Part shown: positions 1 through 9,800 of the stretch, one piece after another
Layout of the letters: the number at the start of each line of letters is the position of its first letter
Numbering within the stretch: the first letter of the stretch is position 1
NCBI GenBank assembly: GCA_028565635.1
Contig: JAOXYB010027468.1
Span: 1 to 15,506, forward strand
DNA length: 15,506 bases
Direction of reading: 5' to 3'
Source: Phoronis ovalis
Taxonomy: Eukaryota > Phoronida > Phoronidae
Program-made: the position numbers and the translations under genes
The notes under the pieces: model-generated
Told to the model about the DNA's origin: nothing
Seen by the model: the letters and a program-made list of their open reading frames with translations, nothing else
The model's database searches: none

Positions 1-529
1 CTCTTAACTGGGAGCAGGGAGCATTTGCCATTTTTAAGTGGGAGCATTGTACCTTGGGGGGTACACCCTACCCCCTCTTCAATAAGAATTACAATTTCCA
101 AATATTAAAGAAAATGTCTCAAACTCTTAAGAAAATATATGACATATTTACCAGACATATATTAATAGAAGTGTCAAAGAATGGAACAATCATAGTCCAT
201 GATATATTCCTCATTCCAGTTGTCATTGTAGTACATACTGCATGGTTTATAACCGTGACTAAATTCCTATGACAAGTCTTTCTAAACACCTACAATATTA
301 TATAGCTCCACACATCTTCTGTATGTACTCCAAAGAGTATGTAGCACCCAACATATTAACAATCCAATTATTTAGAATAACTAATTTTACCAAAATTGAG
401 CTCTCGATGTTACAAAATGAGCTCTGTAGTCATCTTCACTTCTAACTGCTATATTATATAAGTTTAAATTATCCCACTTAAATCTTATGATTTCATTGGC
501 TATTATCTTATAGTAACATGCTTCTGATT
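1..529. other. Non-coding 5' flank of the TRIM gene
   Basis: This AT-rich stretch has no coding region that I can support. The first 80 bases hold three copies of GGGAGCA (from 11, 18 and 41) and a short inverted GTACC/GGTAC pair around a G-run near 50-62. Open frames on both strands are short, lack family resemblance and show no splice-site logic. It could be intergenic DNA or part of a 5'-UTR intron, because the coding exon downstream begins just after a splice acceptor. Confidence 0.5.
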
Positions 530-534
530 GGCTA

Positions 535-775
535 AAATAAGTATTCGACCTCAGGTTAAATTTTGTATTCAGCATTGTACTACTTATTTAAACTATACAT
601 AATTTATTCGACCCACTTATTTGTATTCGAACGAACCACTTATTTTGAGAAAAATAAGTATTTGATTTTGTATTCGAATGAACCACTTATTTCTGAACCA
701 CTTATTTTGAGAAATATAAGTATTCGAATACTGACCGATTACTTAAGCATCACTCAATATAAGTATTCGAGCTGG
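535..775. repeat. Cluster of direct and inverted AATAAGTATTCGA repeats forming hairpins
   Basis: The motif AATAAGTATTCGA, or a close variant, recurs at about 537, 653, 715 and 759. Its inverse form (TTATTTGTATTCGAA-like) lies between the copies. A unit beginning GAACCACTTATTTTGAG occurs at 633 and again at 695, a spacing of 62 bp, and its first 31 bases differ at two positions. Each unit folds on itself: ACTTATTTT (638-646), loop GAGA (647-650), AAAATAAGT (651-659) is a perfect 9-bp stem. The second copy (700-708 and 713-721) has one mismatch. It may be a degenerate minisatellite or the remains of an inverted-repeat element. Confidence 0.75.
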
Positions 776-1004
776 GTAAGAGAATCTATTCAAACCAGTC
801 TTGGTTGAAAAACTCTGTGGTGTTAACGTGTGGCTATTTCTTTCTCTTTGGGGCTGAACTGAGGTTACGATAATTCAAAACACATTTTTGTGCTAAATTT
901 AACTCAAAACAAATTGTAAATTTCATATAATTGTATTCCATGATGACCTCAAAAACAAGCAAAAAAATTTGGGTGTTAATTGCCATACTGTAAATAACAT
1001 TTTT

Positions 1005-1020
1005 AATTGATTTTTTTTAG
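1005..1020 (+). other. Splice acceptor before the TRIM coding exon
   Basis: A T-rich tract ends in TTTTTTTTAG at 1020, nine bases before the start codon at 1030, and a second AG lies at 1026-1027. This is a strong 3' splice site, so the coding exon is probably preceded by one or more 5'-UTR exons upstream, possibly outside the window. No matching donor was identified here. Confidence 0.6.
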
Positions 1021-1029
1021 TATTCAGAA

Positions 1030-3006
1030 ATGGCAAGCAAGCTTCCAACACTAACAGAGATCAGTCGTGACTTCCTAACCTGTGCCATATGTCTGGAACC
1101 ATACAAAAATCCAAAGCAGTTGCCATGTTTGCATACATTATGCTTGAATTGTCTTGACCAGCATATCCAGAAAAGCACTAAAGAGGGAAAAATCAAATGT
1201 CCAATATGCCAGAAGGAAACACCAATACTACAAGGTGGAGCTCAAACTTTTAATGATAATTTTTTTATCGCAAGTTTATGTGAAGTTATTCCACCTGAAG
1301 AAACCACTAACGTTTTCTGTGATATTTGCGAAGGCCATAAAAAGCAAGCTGTGGCAGTCTGCACAGAATGTGTGGATCGTTTGTGTCAGACATGCAAAGA
1401 GTATCATCAACTTTCAAAGTATACACGGACTCATAGAATTCTAACCATGGAAGAATATCGTTCTGGTGAACACTTGAATGAGTTGCGTGCCCACCAAAAA
1501 AGCTTCTGCCCTAAACACAAAGAAGAGGAATTAAAATTATACTGCAATGACTGCCAGATTCCTGTTTGTTTGTTATGTACAAAATTGCATCACGACCACC
1601 ATAAAATGGCTTCTTTGAGTGATGCTGCTGAGACTGTTGACCAAGCTTTATCTGTAGCAATAGATCACTTGGTTCCAAAAACTCAGTGTCTAAAAATTGA
1701 AATAGATGCACGAAAACATATTATAAGTGACATAGAAGAGAACTCTGAAAATGTTATAACAAATATAGAAACCTGGGCAGCAGAAATGTCTGCAAAAATC
1801 ATTGATACTAAAGAAAAACTCACCAAAGAGGTCACTCACTTGGCAAGAATGGCAACAAAAGAAAACGAAGGCATTCTAAATGGACTACAGCATCACCTAG
1901 CAACAGTGGAAAGTACTATAGCATATGGACAGAGAATTAGTAAATTTGCTAAAGACACAGAGAAACTTCAACTGCATTCAAATATAAAACAAACATTTAA
2001 TGAACTTCAACAACAATCAATTGAAACCAAACCAACAGCGTCAGAATTTCAATTTGAACAAACCCAAATACCACATGATTTAGCTCAGATACGAGTTACT
2101 GAAAAACCTGTCACTAAGATTCAACTGCCATTCAATTTACATGCTCCTGTGTATAGTGTACCTAAGCCTTTACACAAAGCCAAATTATTGCATTCATTTA
2201 ATTGTAGTCAAAATAATATAAACTTTAAGGGTGCAACAGGGGCTCTTGCTATAAATTTGAGGGGTGAATTATTTGTCACCTGTAATGTTGTTGCTGCAGT
2301 ACATGTGTATGACAGGCAAGGTCAGTTACAATATGACTTTGGTACAGAAGAACTGTCTGCACCACTACATGCCACCACTGATACTGATTGCAATATCTTA
2401 GTTTTAGATGAAAAGGATGAAGGAGTTTTTGTTTTTGATCAAAATAAGACATTGAAAAAAGTCTTGAGGAGCATGTTTCTATGTCCTTTATGGTATTATA
2501 ATAAAAAAAAAAATGTTACAGTTGCAACAAATCAGCTGAAGGAGATCATTCTATCATGTCAATATAAACGATCAGTGAAGATACTGGATTATGATGGACA
2601 AGTGAAAAGAATTATAAACAAAGAAACTATTGGAATTAAAGGATTCATGCCTACATGTGTTACAACAAACAACAGAAATGAAATCATTGTAGGTGATGAA
2701 TCATCAAAAGCTGTTTATATCCTTGACCATGATGGACAGAAGCTACATAGGTATAGGCCATCAGGTAACAAGACTCTAGAAAGCTTAAGTGGAGTATGTA
2801 CAGATGAGTGGGGTAATATAATTGTGGCTGATAGTAGTGGTCACAGTCTTCACCTGGTGTCCAGTAAAGGTAAACACATGGCTCTCCTGGCTACCGTTCA
2901 GGAAGGTCTGTATTTACCAGTATCGGTAGCTATCAGCGGACCAGGGGAACTGGCGGTGCTGCAGAATGATGGAGAGGTTAAATTTTACAAGTACCTGGAA
3001 GTATGA
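1030..3006 (+). CDS. TRIM-family E3 ubiquitin ligase, RING/B-box/coiled-coil with NHL-like C-terminus
   Basis: This is a single uninterrupted coding exon of 658 residues, a normal length for TRIM-NHL or TRIM56-like proteins. The N-terminal C3HC4 RING uses C18, C21, C33, H35, C38, C41, C57 and C60, so it should bind two zinc ions and recruit an E2 enzyme. B-box 1 begins at C97/C100 (C111, C114, C119, C122, H126). B-box 2 runs from C160 and H163 through C172, C175, C180 and C183 to the histidines at 187-191. Residues about 200-340 are charged, heptad-rich and probably a coiled coil for dimerisation. From about 375 to the end, diverged beta-propeller blades appear, with phrases such as VYDRQGQ, DYDGQV, DHDGQK and GNIIVADSSG that resemble NHL repeats. 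No filamin-type domain is evident. The start has a good context (G at -3 and +4). Intron-poor, multi-copy TRIM genes with such propellers are common in bivalves, where a role in innate immunity or signalling is usually proposed. The substrate is unknown, and a specific orthologue (TRIM2, 3, 45, 56 or 71) cannot be assigned. Confidence 0.93.
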   Translation: MASKLPTLTEISRDFLTCAICLEPYKNPKQLPCLHTLCLNCLDQHIQKSTKEGKIKCPICQKETPILQGGAQTFNDNFFIASLCEVIPPEETTNVFCDICEGHKKQAVAVCTECVDRLCQTCKEYHQLSKYTRTHRILTMEEYRSGEHLNELRAHQKSFCPKHKEEELKLYCNDCQIPVCLLCTKLHHDHHKMASLSDAAETVDQALSVAIDHLVPKTQCLKIEIDARKHIISDIEENSENVITNIETWAAEMSAKIIDTKEKLTKEVTHLARMATKENEGILNGLQHHLATVESTIAYGQRISKFAKDTEKLQLHSNIKQTFNELQQQSIETKPTASEFQFEQTQIPHDLAQIRVTEKPVTKIQLPFNLHAPVYSVPKPLHKAKLLHSFNCSQNNINFKGATGALAINLRGELFVTCNVVAAVHVYDRQGQLQYDFGTEELSAPLHATTDTDCNILVLDEKDEGVFVFDQNKTLKKVLRSMFLCPLWYYNKKKNVTVATNQLKEIILSCQYKRSVKILDYDGQVKRIINKETIGIKGFMPTCVTTNNRNEIIVGDESSKAVYILDHDGQKLHRYRPSGNKTLESLSGVCTDEWGNIIVADSSGHSLHLVSSKGKHMALLATVQEGLYLPVSVAISGPGELAVLQNDGEVKFYKYLEV

Positions 3007-3424
3007 ACTGTGACTGATAATGGAATTACTAAAAAAAAGAAATATCGTAGAGACATGGTAATTAATGAGTGTTATCAATTTAAGGATTGACATTATGTAA
3101 CAAAGGAAGCATTTGAATACATAAATTAAATGGAGAATATTTTATGTATTTGGAAAACATACAATAATTGTAAGTAAATAATCACAACATTTGGCTTACT
3201 AGATTTTATCCTTAATACCAGATTTTGTATCACATCCAAGTTAATTTGTTTGAAAAACTTTGTTTTGGAACCTATAAGAAGCACCACAGTAGCCACTGCA
3301 GGATTAGTGTCTAGGTATAGCTTTTAGTAATTAACATATAGCTGAATATTTTTTTTTCAGAAACAACAAATATAATTATGTACATACTATTTTGAATAAT
3401 TTTGTGTGCAACTTCAAACCGGTA

Positions 3425-3430
3425 AATAAA
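3425..3430 (+). terminator. Poly(A) signal AATAAA (proximal, TRIM gene)
   Basis: Canonical hexamer about 420 bp after the TRIM stop codon. It is one of two candidates on this strand, and the sequence does not decide which is used. Confidence 0.4.
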
Positions 3431-3615
3431 ATATATGTCATTTTATTTGATTACCTTTTGAAGTTTATGAACTTCTAGCTTGCATGTAGTTTTTGCACTA
3501 AACATGGATTAATAACGTATTATGTAGTATTTCTTAATAGCTTTAATGAGAACAACAAGATAAATATGCAAAAAAAAACTTCAACATTTATGATAGTTCT
3601 TTGCGATTTTAACAG

Positions 3616-3621
3616 AATAAA
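3616..3621 (+). terminator. Poly(A) signal AATAAA (distal, TRIM gene)
   Basis: Canonical hexamer followed within about 25 bases by T/G-containing sequence. It sits 30 bp from the oppositely oriented signal of the acyl-CoA oxidase, so the two convergent transcripts would abut or overlap. Confidence 0.45.
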
Positions 3622-3651
3622 TTGTTCTTGACATCAAAGAATGATCCTGTC

Positions 3652-3657
3652 TTTATT
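3652..3657 (-). terminator. Poly(A) signal AATAAA (acyl-CoA oxidase)
   Basis: On the minus strand AATAAA lies 70 bases after the proposed stop codon (3728-3730), a good distance for a short 3' UTR. It supports the exon at 3728-3812 as the terminal exon. Confidence 0.55.
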
Positions 3658-3727
3658 TCTAATTTTCTAACTTTCATCATTTTCCTTAAATCTCAAAGTT
3701 AACATGGAAGAAGCATATCCAGGATTC

Positions 3728-3812
3728 TCAACAGAAATATGGAACAATATTAATTTCTAAATTTTCAGGTGATAGTTTTTCGCCAAATGTCAAATCTAAC
3801 TTTCGAATTTCA
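3728..3812 (-). CDS. Acyl-CoA oxidase exon 14 (proposed terminal exon)
   Basis: The preceding intron is only 80 bp and ends in a strong acceptor, TTCACTCTTTACAG. In the required phase the exon reads [20 protein letters not shown] and then INIVPYFC before TGA. It does not resemble the usual DAF...YDGNVY tail and has no PTS1. Frame, acceptor and a poly(A) signal 70 bases downstream support it, but without homology it remains a prediction. Confidence 0.5.
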
Positions 3813-6800
3813 CTGTAAAGAGTGAAAGATATACTGACTCCATTTACTGTATCTACATCCTTCTAGTGTGACCACAAGATGGCAGCACTTACCTAATGAT
3901 TGCTAAAAGTTCCAATTCTTGTTGTTGAATCATGTCAAGCTGTTCAACAGTTATTGCACCAGTCTATAAGAGATAAAATGAGACAAACAAGTAGAGAATG
4001 GTCATGAATATTCCTACAGTTTTAGCAAATGTCAAATATAATTAGTAAACCATGAAATTGCTAAAAGCTGACATCTACTGCATTGATAAAGATTTCGGAC
4101 TGGAAAGACGGCCAAACAGCTCTAATCCTCCATTAGATGTCACCATCATTAAAGGAAATATATAAGTAATGTAGGAAGTTTTACTTCCAATCAGTAGTTT
4201 TTAAGTTAAATTTGGTTGCGAAAGTGCAAATCCATACATTGTATATCTGCACAGCAAATACATGAAATTCTTACTATAATAACAATTATTCAAAACTGCA
4301 ATAGAATATTTATTAACTGAATACTTAGAAATAAAATTAAGCAAAGTGCAATAAATTCAGATAAACAAAATGGCATAGTTTGCCCAAATGATGGTCATCT
4401 ATATGTTATAAGATTTGGCTACTGCAACGCTTAATGTCAAAGTGATATGTTTTTTTTTTGTTACACATATATTTAATTCTCTGCACTGTCTAAATCTGAT
4501 GAGATATGACGACATGAAGGCATATCACGCAATAAGACTTGCAGAGTACAGATTTAATCATAAAATCTTACTTTCAAGAATTCTCCAGAATGTATCACTA
4601 TCCCATGTAACAAATACAATGAACACAGAGTATCTAGCACCTTCCTAGTATTAGAATCCTCCACAGTTGTTACTCCCTCAGCAAAGGCTGTCACAACAGT
4701 CATGTGACCATGAGCCTGCAAAACAATTATTTGTTTGTAACATTGTGAATGAGCACAGTAACTGCAAAAACAGATTACATTGTGAAATGTTAAATCTCAT
4801 CACAAGTAAAGAAATAATTACATAATTATGCAAATAGTTGTTATCATGTACCACAAAGAGACATGTAAGTAAAACAGTACAAAGACTATTTGAAATACTG
4901 CAGAGACCTCCATCAGTCTGTTCCGGTTATGTTATTTACATAGCATTGTCCCTGTGAACATTGATTTACTCACATAGAGCTTTGAGCAGTTGTCGCACGT
5001 GAAATGGTTGACAGGACACAAATAGCACTGACAACTCATAAATGAATCAGTGGACATTTTTGAAGCATGTCTTACCCTAGCAGCTACCACAAACTCTTGT
5101 GAACAGTTGTTCCATGCTATGTACTGTTCATATTCTCTTTCCATTAAAGACTGGAATTTCATGGAAGCTTGTATAACCAATCTGAGAAAGAAAACATAAT
5201 CTTCATTTTATGTACTACCTAGAGTATGTGGACTTTCTGAATTGGGTGATAGCCTCCGATGAAATATATAACTTAAGTTGTGCAAAGAAAAACTATCCAA
5301 AAGAAACCCACTGTAATAGTAGAGCATTTAAGTGGTTTTGCTCAAATCCCTGTTTACTAATTTTATTGAAAACAGTGCCTCACTTTAATTCTCTACCAAA
5401 AAAACACCACATGTAATATCTAACTTGAGGACATATATTGATTCACTGCCTCAGAGACATTAATACTGATGCCAAATCAAGTTCAACAGATTTGCCAATG
5501 AAGCACATCAGTTCAAATGCTTGAGTGTAAATATCAGAGCAGAAACAAATGATTCAATTTAGTGCATATGTTTCGTACCTTTTAGCTCTATGCTGATAAA
5601 GCGATAGAAGGTTTCTATGCTGCACAAGATCCTCAGGAATGTTTATACTGCACAAGGTGTCAGACATTAAATACTGTAACACAGGTGGCAAGTTGTTTCC
5701 CTGCATGGCAGACATGCAGCTTTTCAATAAAATTCTGTAAAAAATACTGAATACTGACAGAAATATCACTAAAAATATGTAATAACTAAACAAAATATTT
5801 TTAAAATTTTATTTTTCAAAATAAAAAGCAATCTTTTAACAGATAAATTGATATATTGATGAGAGCTGAACACTATATTCTACACATAATGATGCATAAA
5901 ACTAACACTGCAACTTACAAAGTAAGATTACCATTATTATATTCTTCCTTGCCTGATAACTTTTATCATGTCAATCATAGCATATTTTACATACATTAAT
6001 TAATTATATTTTGCAGTGTTATGTGGCAAAAATTTCAAACAAGCCACTAGATAGTACATATTCTAGTACAGTTACAGGTTATAGAAATTTGTGGGAATAT
6101 GCGTAAAAGAATATATTACATTCATTAAAGCAGACACAGAGTTACCAGACAAGTAACTTACTTAGCACTTTGTAAATATAGCACAGTGTTTTCTCCCTCC
6201 ACAGTCACCGATGATACAAATTTGTTCGACTTAGGTCCAAGTCCTGCCGACAGTAGATAACCATGCCCCCCACATGAACGACGACATACCTCCATATCGG
6301 CAGCAGTAGCATCAGTGCAGAAAGCTTTTAAACAAGAAGATTGAAGATGGAGCTAGAAAACAACAAGTGTTGAAACGTGGTTAAAACTCAGCTATTGTTG
6401 CTTTACTTTAAAGAAATTTAGAGCAAGTTTTTACCAACGTGGGACCTTAGAATATTATAGCTGCCTTTAGTTCTGTAACCAATTTAAATCAACAAAAAAT
6501 TAGTTTTAATAAATGAGTGACAATTAATGTAATTTTCTAAAGTGTTGAGCAGATTATTTATTTCGACACATCATCACACCCGAGGGGAACTCAGGGTTCC
6601 GTCTATATAAGGTGTGCTGCTAAAGTGGATCCAGTTTTTTTTACCAAATTAGCGGAGAGGATCTGGTTTTCTGGTCAAATTAGGACTGCATTAGCAGAGT
6701 GAATCCAGTTTTTTTTAATAAACAAGCTGAGTAGATCTGCTGTTTGACTAAAATAAACTGGCTTTCCAATACACCTAAAATTAGCAATTAAGTTTTTTAG

Positions 6801-9800
6801 CAAAATAAAGTTAAGCAAACCGGTTTTTCGGCAGAGAAAAATAGTTGAGAGAATCCAGTTCTTGCCTGTGCATGCCCCTGAAGTAACCCTGGGCCCTCAC
6901 ATAGCCAAACCTGAGAGTAAAAGCACTAAAGTGCCATATGTACATGTAGAAAGACGGTTACAAAACATAGGTGTTCCTACCACTGCTAAATTTTTGAATT
7001 CCCCTCTGGAAATTTCTTCCTGGATTTCTTGTGACTTATGTTGCAGTGCAAGTTTGTTGAAATGAAATGCATAAGCTTGAGCTATGACAGGAAATAACTT
7101 ATACTGCTGAGTTTGAAAGTCCAAAATTTGAACTTCCGGGGATCTATAATATAATCACATATAAATTATATATAAAGACAATAATGTAAGATACTCTGCT
7201 TGAACAAATTTTCAATGCACTGGTTAACCTAAACTCATTTAATAACTTTTCACAGTAATAGTATCAAGGGAATGTTGTATTAATGGCTATAGTACCAAAA
7301 TCTTGAAAGATAGAATTCCATTCTTGGTAGCATTGGCGACACAAATGCAGACCAAGGCATGACATTATTTTTTCATATACTAGTACGCTTACAAGACTTT
7401 TGCATTCTTTTTATACAACTATTCATAATTTTCATTAGTAATACAAAATAATAAACTCAGTTCTTCAATATGACATGTTATCAGGATACTAAGCAAAAAC
7501 AGCCTGTTTTATACTGTCTGTTAAAATTCTTACCCTGGTTTCATACTCGACTGCCTCCTAACTGCACTATAACGAATAGCTACAGTTGTCCCAACCATTA
7601 AGGCATTGAAAGACTGGAACACAAAGTCTATCCTTACATCTGTCATCACAGCATAATTGGCTTTACTCGAACTTTTTTTTAAAAATTTTCCTTCTGGAGT
7701 GACCTGCACAAATTGAAAACAAAGTAAAATTAATACACTTTTGAGAGCTTTGAAATTATATTAAAATTTAATGTTTCATAAACAATAATATCAAATGAAA
7801 AATTGACTGCAACAATGAAAAGCATACTGACAAGTCACAAAAAAACTAATAGAAACTACATGCACTGGGTGGAGACACCGTCACAATCCCATCATGCTGG
7901 TTTTGTAAATGGAATCATGTGAATGCACGGATAGCTCCATTATTGTTTATTCATAAAATGTGCATGCAGGGAACATTTTGAACACACACATATGCCAATA
8001 TCGAACCTCGTAAAACTTCATTAGCATATTCATTCTTGGAATTCTAACATGGTCCAAAATTAAAAATCCATTATCAAGATTTCCCAATTCCAGTTTAGGC
8101 CCGATGTCACCAGTGCTAATACCTGGAAATACGCACAAGTTTATAAAAAAAAATTTAACTTACACAGACTAACATGAACTAGCTTTTAATTTAAAAAATA
8201 AGTGAAGCACAGATATGTGTACCACATGCTGCACTATAACAGTCAAATATATCCACATTGCAATGGAATTCAATATTTATTTTGAATTTTTCATAACCAA
8301 GTTTACTAAACCATTGACCAAGATGTTTTAAAGAAAATTATGTAAGCATATTGAGCTTTGACTTCATCTCAACATTTTCCTCAGTGCAAGAGACCTCTGG
8401 TGGCAACAGCAAACATTGCCTTTTTTAGTCAGATTACCATCAGAGATCATCAGTACCAAGGAAGCTGTTGCTGTGATGTACCTGGTAACAAGTGATGGTC
8501 CTCCAGGCTTCTTAGCTGAACTAAAAATCCTTGCATTCCACATTTCTGTCCATCTATAAACAGGTGCGCCAAAACTATGCAATGGGTGCTTGTTTTTGCC
8601 ACTGAAATGTTGGTTTTATAATTTGTTTTAGAATTAAGAATTCATAGCCAATATGGTGTAAATTCTTGTAAGACTTGAAATTCTACAGTCAGTTTCAAAT
8701 TAAACTTTCCAATTTTCCTTATTTCCTCAGAATTAAAACACCACATCTGTAATTTACCTTAATTCATACAGGATCCATATTTTATAATTTTGACATTTGC
8801 ATGCTTTTTTGTGCTGTCTGATATTAAATTATCAATAATCCTGAAAAATACTGTGTAAATTCAAAACCATTATATATTTTTCAAATAAAGTTTAAGCGGC
8901 TGTTCAAAACTGTTTACAGTCAGTGTTTAATTTCAGTCTTACCACAAAACGTTCACGTCATCTCAAACCAAAAGCATCCTATTGTTCAAAGCAAGATTCA
9001 AGTTTCGAAAAAAATAAATTTGAAAAATATTTACTGAACTGAGATATATAAGAAATATGAGAAATAAGAATTCGATTTTTACATTTATGTTTAACTTACA
9101 GGCCCCTGGCCACCATTTCATAGCAGTTAGTGATGGTGTATTAAGTATAAATTCCTGCGTGGTCTTATCATAAACAGCTGTGGTTTCCAACGCTTGTAAA
9201 TTAGTGCCTGTTAAAAAATTAAAGTTAGAACAGTAGCTGGACTAGTTAATCCTTACTTGAAGCTGACAGAGAATGATTTGCAGAAAATGAGCATAAAAAA
9301 TTAAGATTTCCTTACATATTTCACAATTAGAGAGTTGACTAATATGTTTTTTCAGAAAATTGATTTTCTAATTGGCCAAGAATTAATCAATCAAATAAGT
9401 GATCAATCACTAAATTAAACATAAGCTATGGATGAAGAACATTATAGTTTTAATTCATGATAATATGCAGGTGTACATGTATGCATGTTCATGTATTAAT
9501 CAACCTGATTTTATAATTGGGCCAGGAAATTTGGATATTGTATAAATAATGGTTAAACCAAATAACTTTTTGTAAACATACAATTTATAATGAAACTAAA
9601 CTTATTGCCATGCATACATGTCTTACTGTGTATGCTTACATACCATGACCCAGTTCTGTCTGAGCATATGTTCCAAGAATTTTGAATTCTTTTGCAAGAG
9701 GCAGCCATTTTGATTTTTGTTCTTCAGTGGTTAATTTTTCCAAAGTTGGTATAAACATTTGGAGGTGTAACCAAATAGCTGGTTCATGAGAAGTATATCT

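Larger units (their letters stand above)
3007..3651 (+). other. 3' UTR and flank of the TRIM gene
   Basis: This AT-rich non-coding stretch lies between the TRIM stop codon and the opposing 3' end of the acyl-CoA oxidase. It has two plus-strand AATAAA signals, at 3425-3430 and 3616-3621, which would give 3' UTRs of roughly 0.45 or 0.65 kb. No reading frame on either strand resembles a known protein. Confidence 0.6.
4716..6161 (-). other. Acyl-CoA oxidase introns 11, 10 and 9
   Basis: Introns at 4716-5075, 5182-5578 and 5735-6161 separate exons 12, 11, 10 and 9. They are AT-rich and hold nothing recognisable beyond splice sites. Confidence 0.55.
7144..9643 (-). other. Acyl-CoA oxidase introns 3 to 7
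   Basis: Introns at 9208-9643, 8602-9099, 8123-8481, 7704-8006 and 7144-7533. All are AT-rich, 300-500 bp long and free of any repeat or RNA gene that I can recognise. A small inverted pair AGTGAT/ATCACT lies near 9400. Confidence 0.5.

Noticed and set aside
54-272. Plus-strand open frame of 72 codons
   Set aside because: It begins at a non-ATG codon, has no domain resemblance and is AT-rich low-complexity sequence in non-coding flank.
387-575. Minus-strand open frame of 62 codons
   Set aside because: No family similarity and no splice context. It ends inside the repeat cluster.
1154-1444. Second reading frame inside the TRIM gene
   Set aside because: A shadow of the RING/B-box coding sequence in another frame.
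8362-8559. Plus-strand open stretch with an acceptor-like TTTTCCTCAG, reading through LWWQQQT and [15 protein letters not shown]
   Set aside because: Much of it is the antisense of oxidase exon 5, which has the better homology and a consistent phase. There is no start codon or partner exon.
8364-8582. Long minus-strand open frame over exon 5
   Set aside because: The homologous frame is a different one ([14 protein letters not shown]...LLPG, 8601-8482). This frame does not align with acyl-CoA oxidases.
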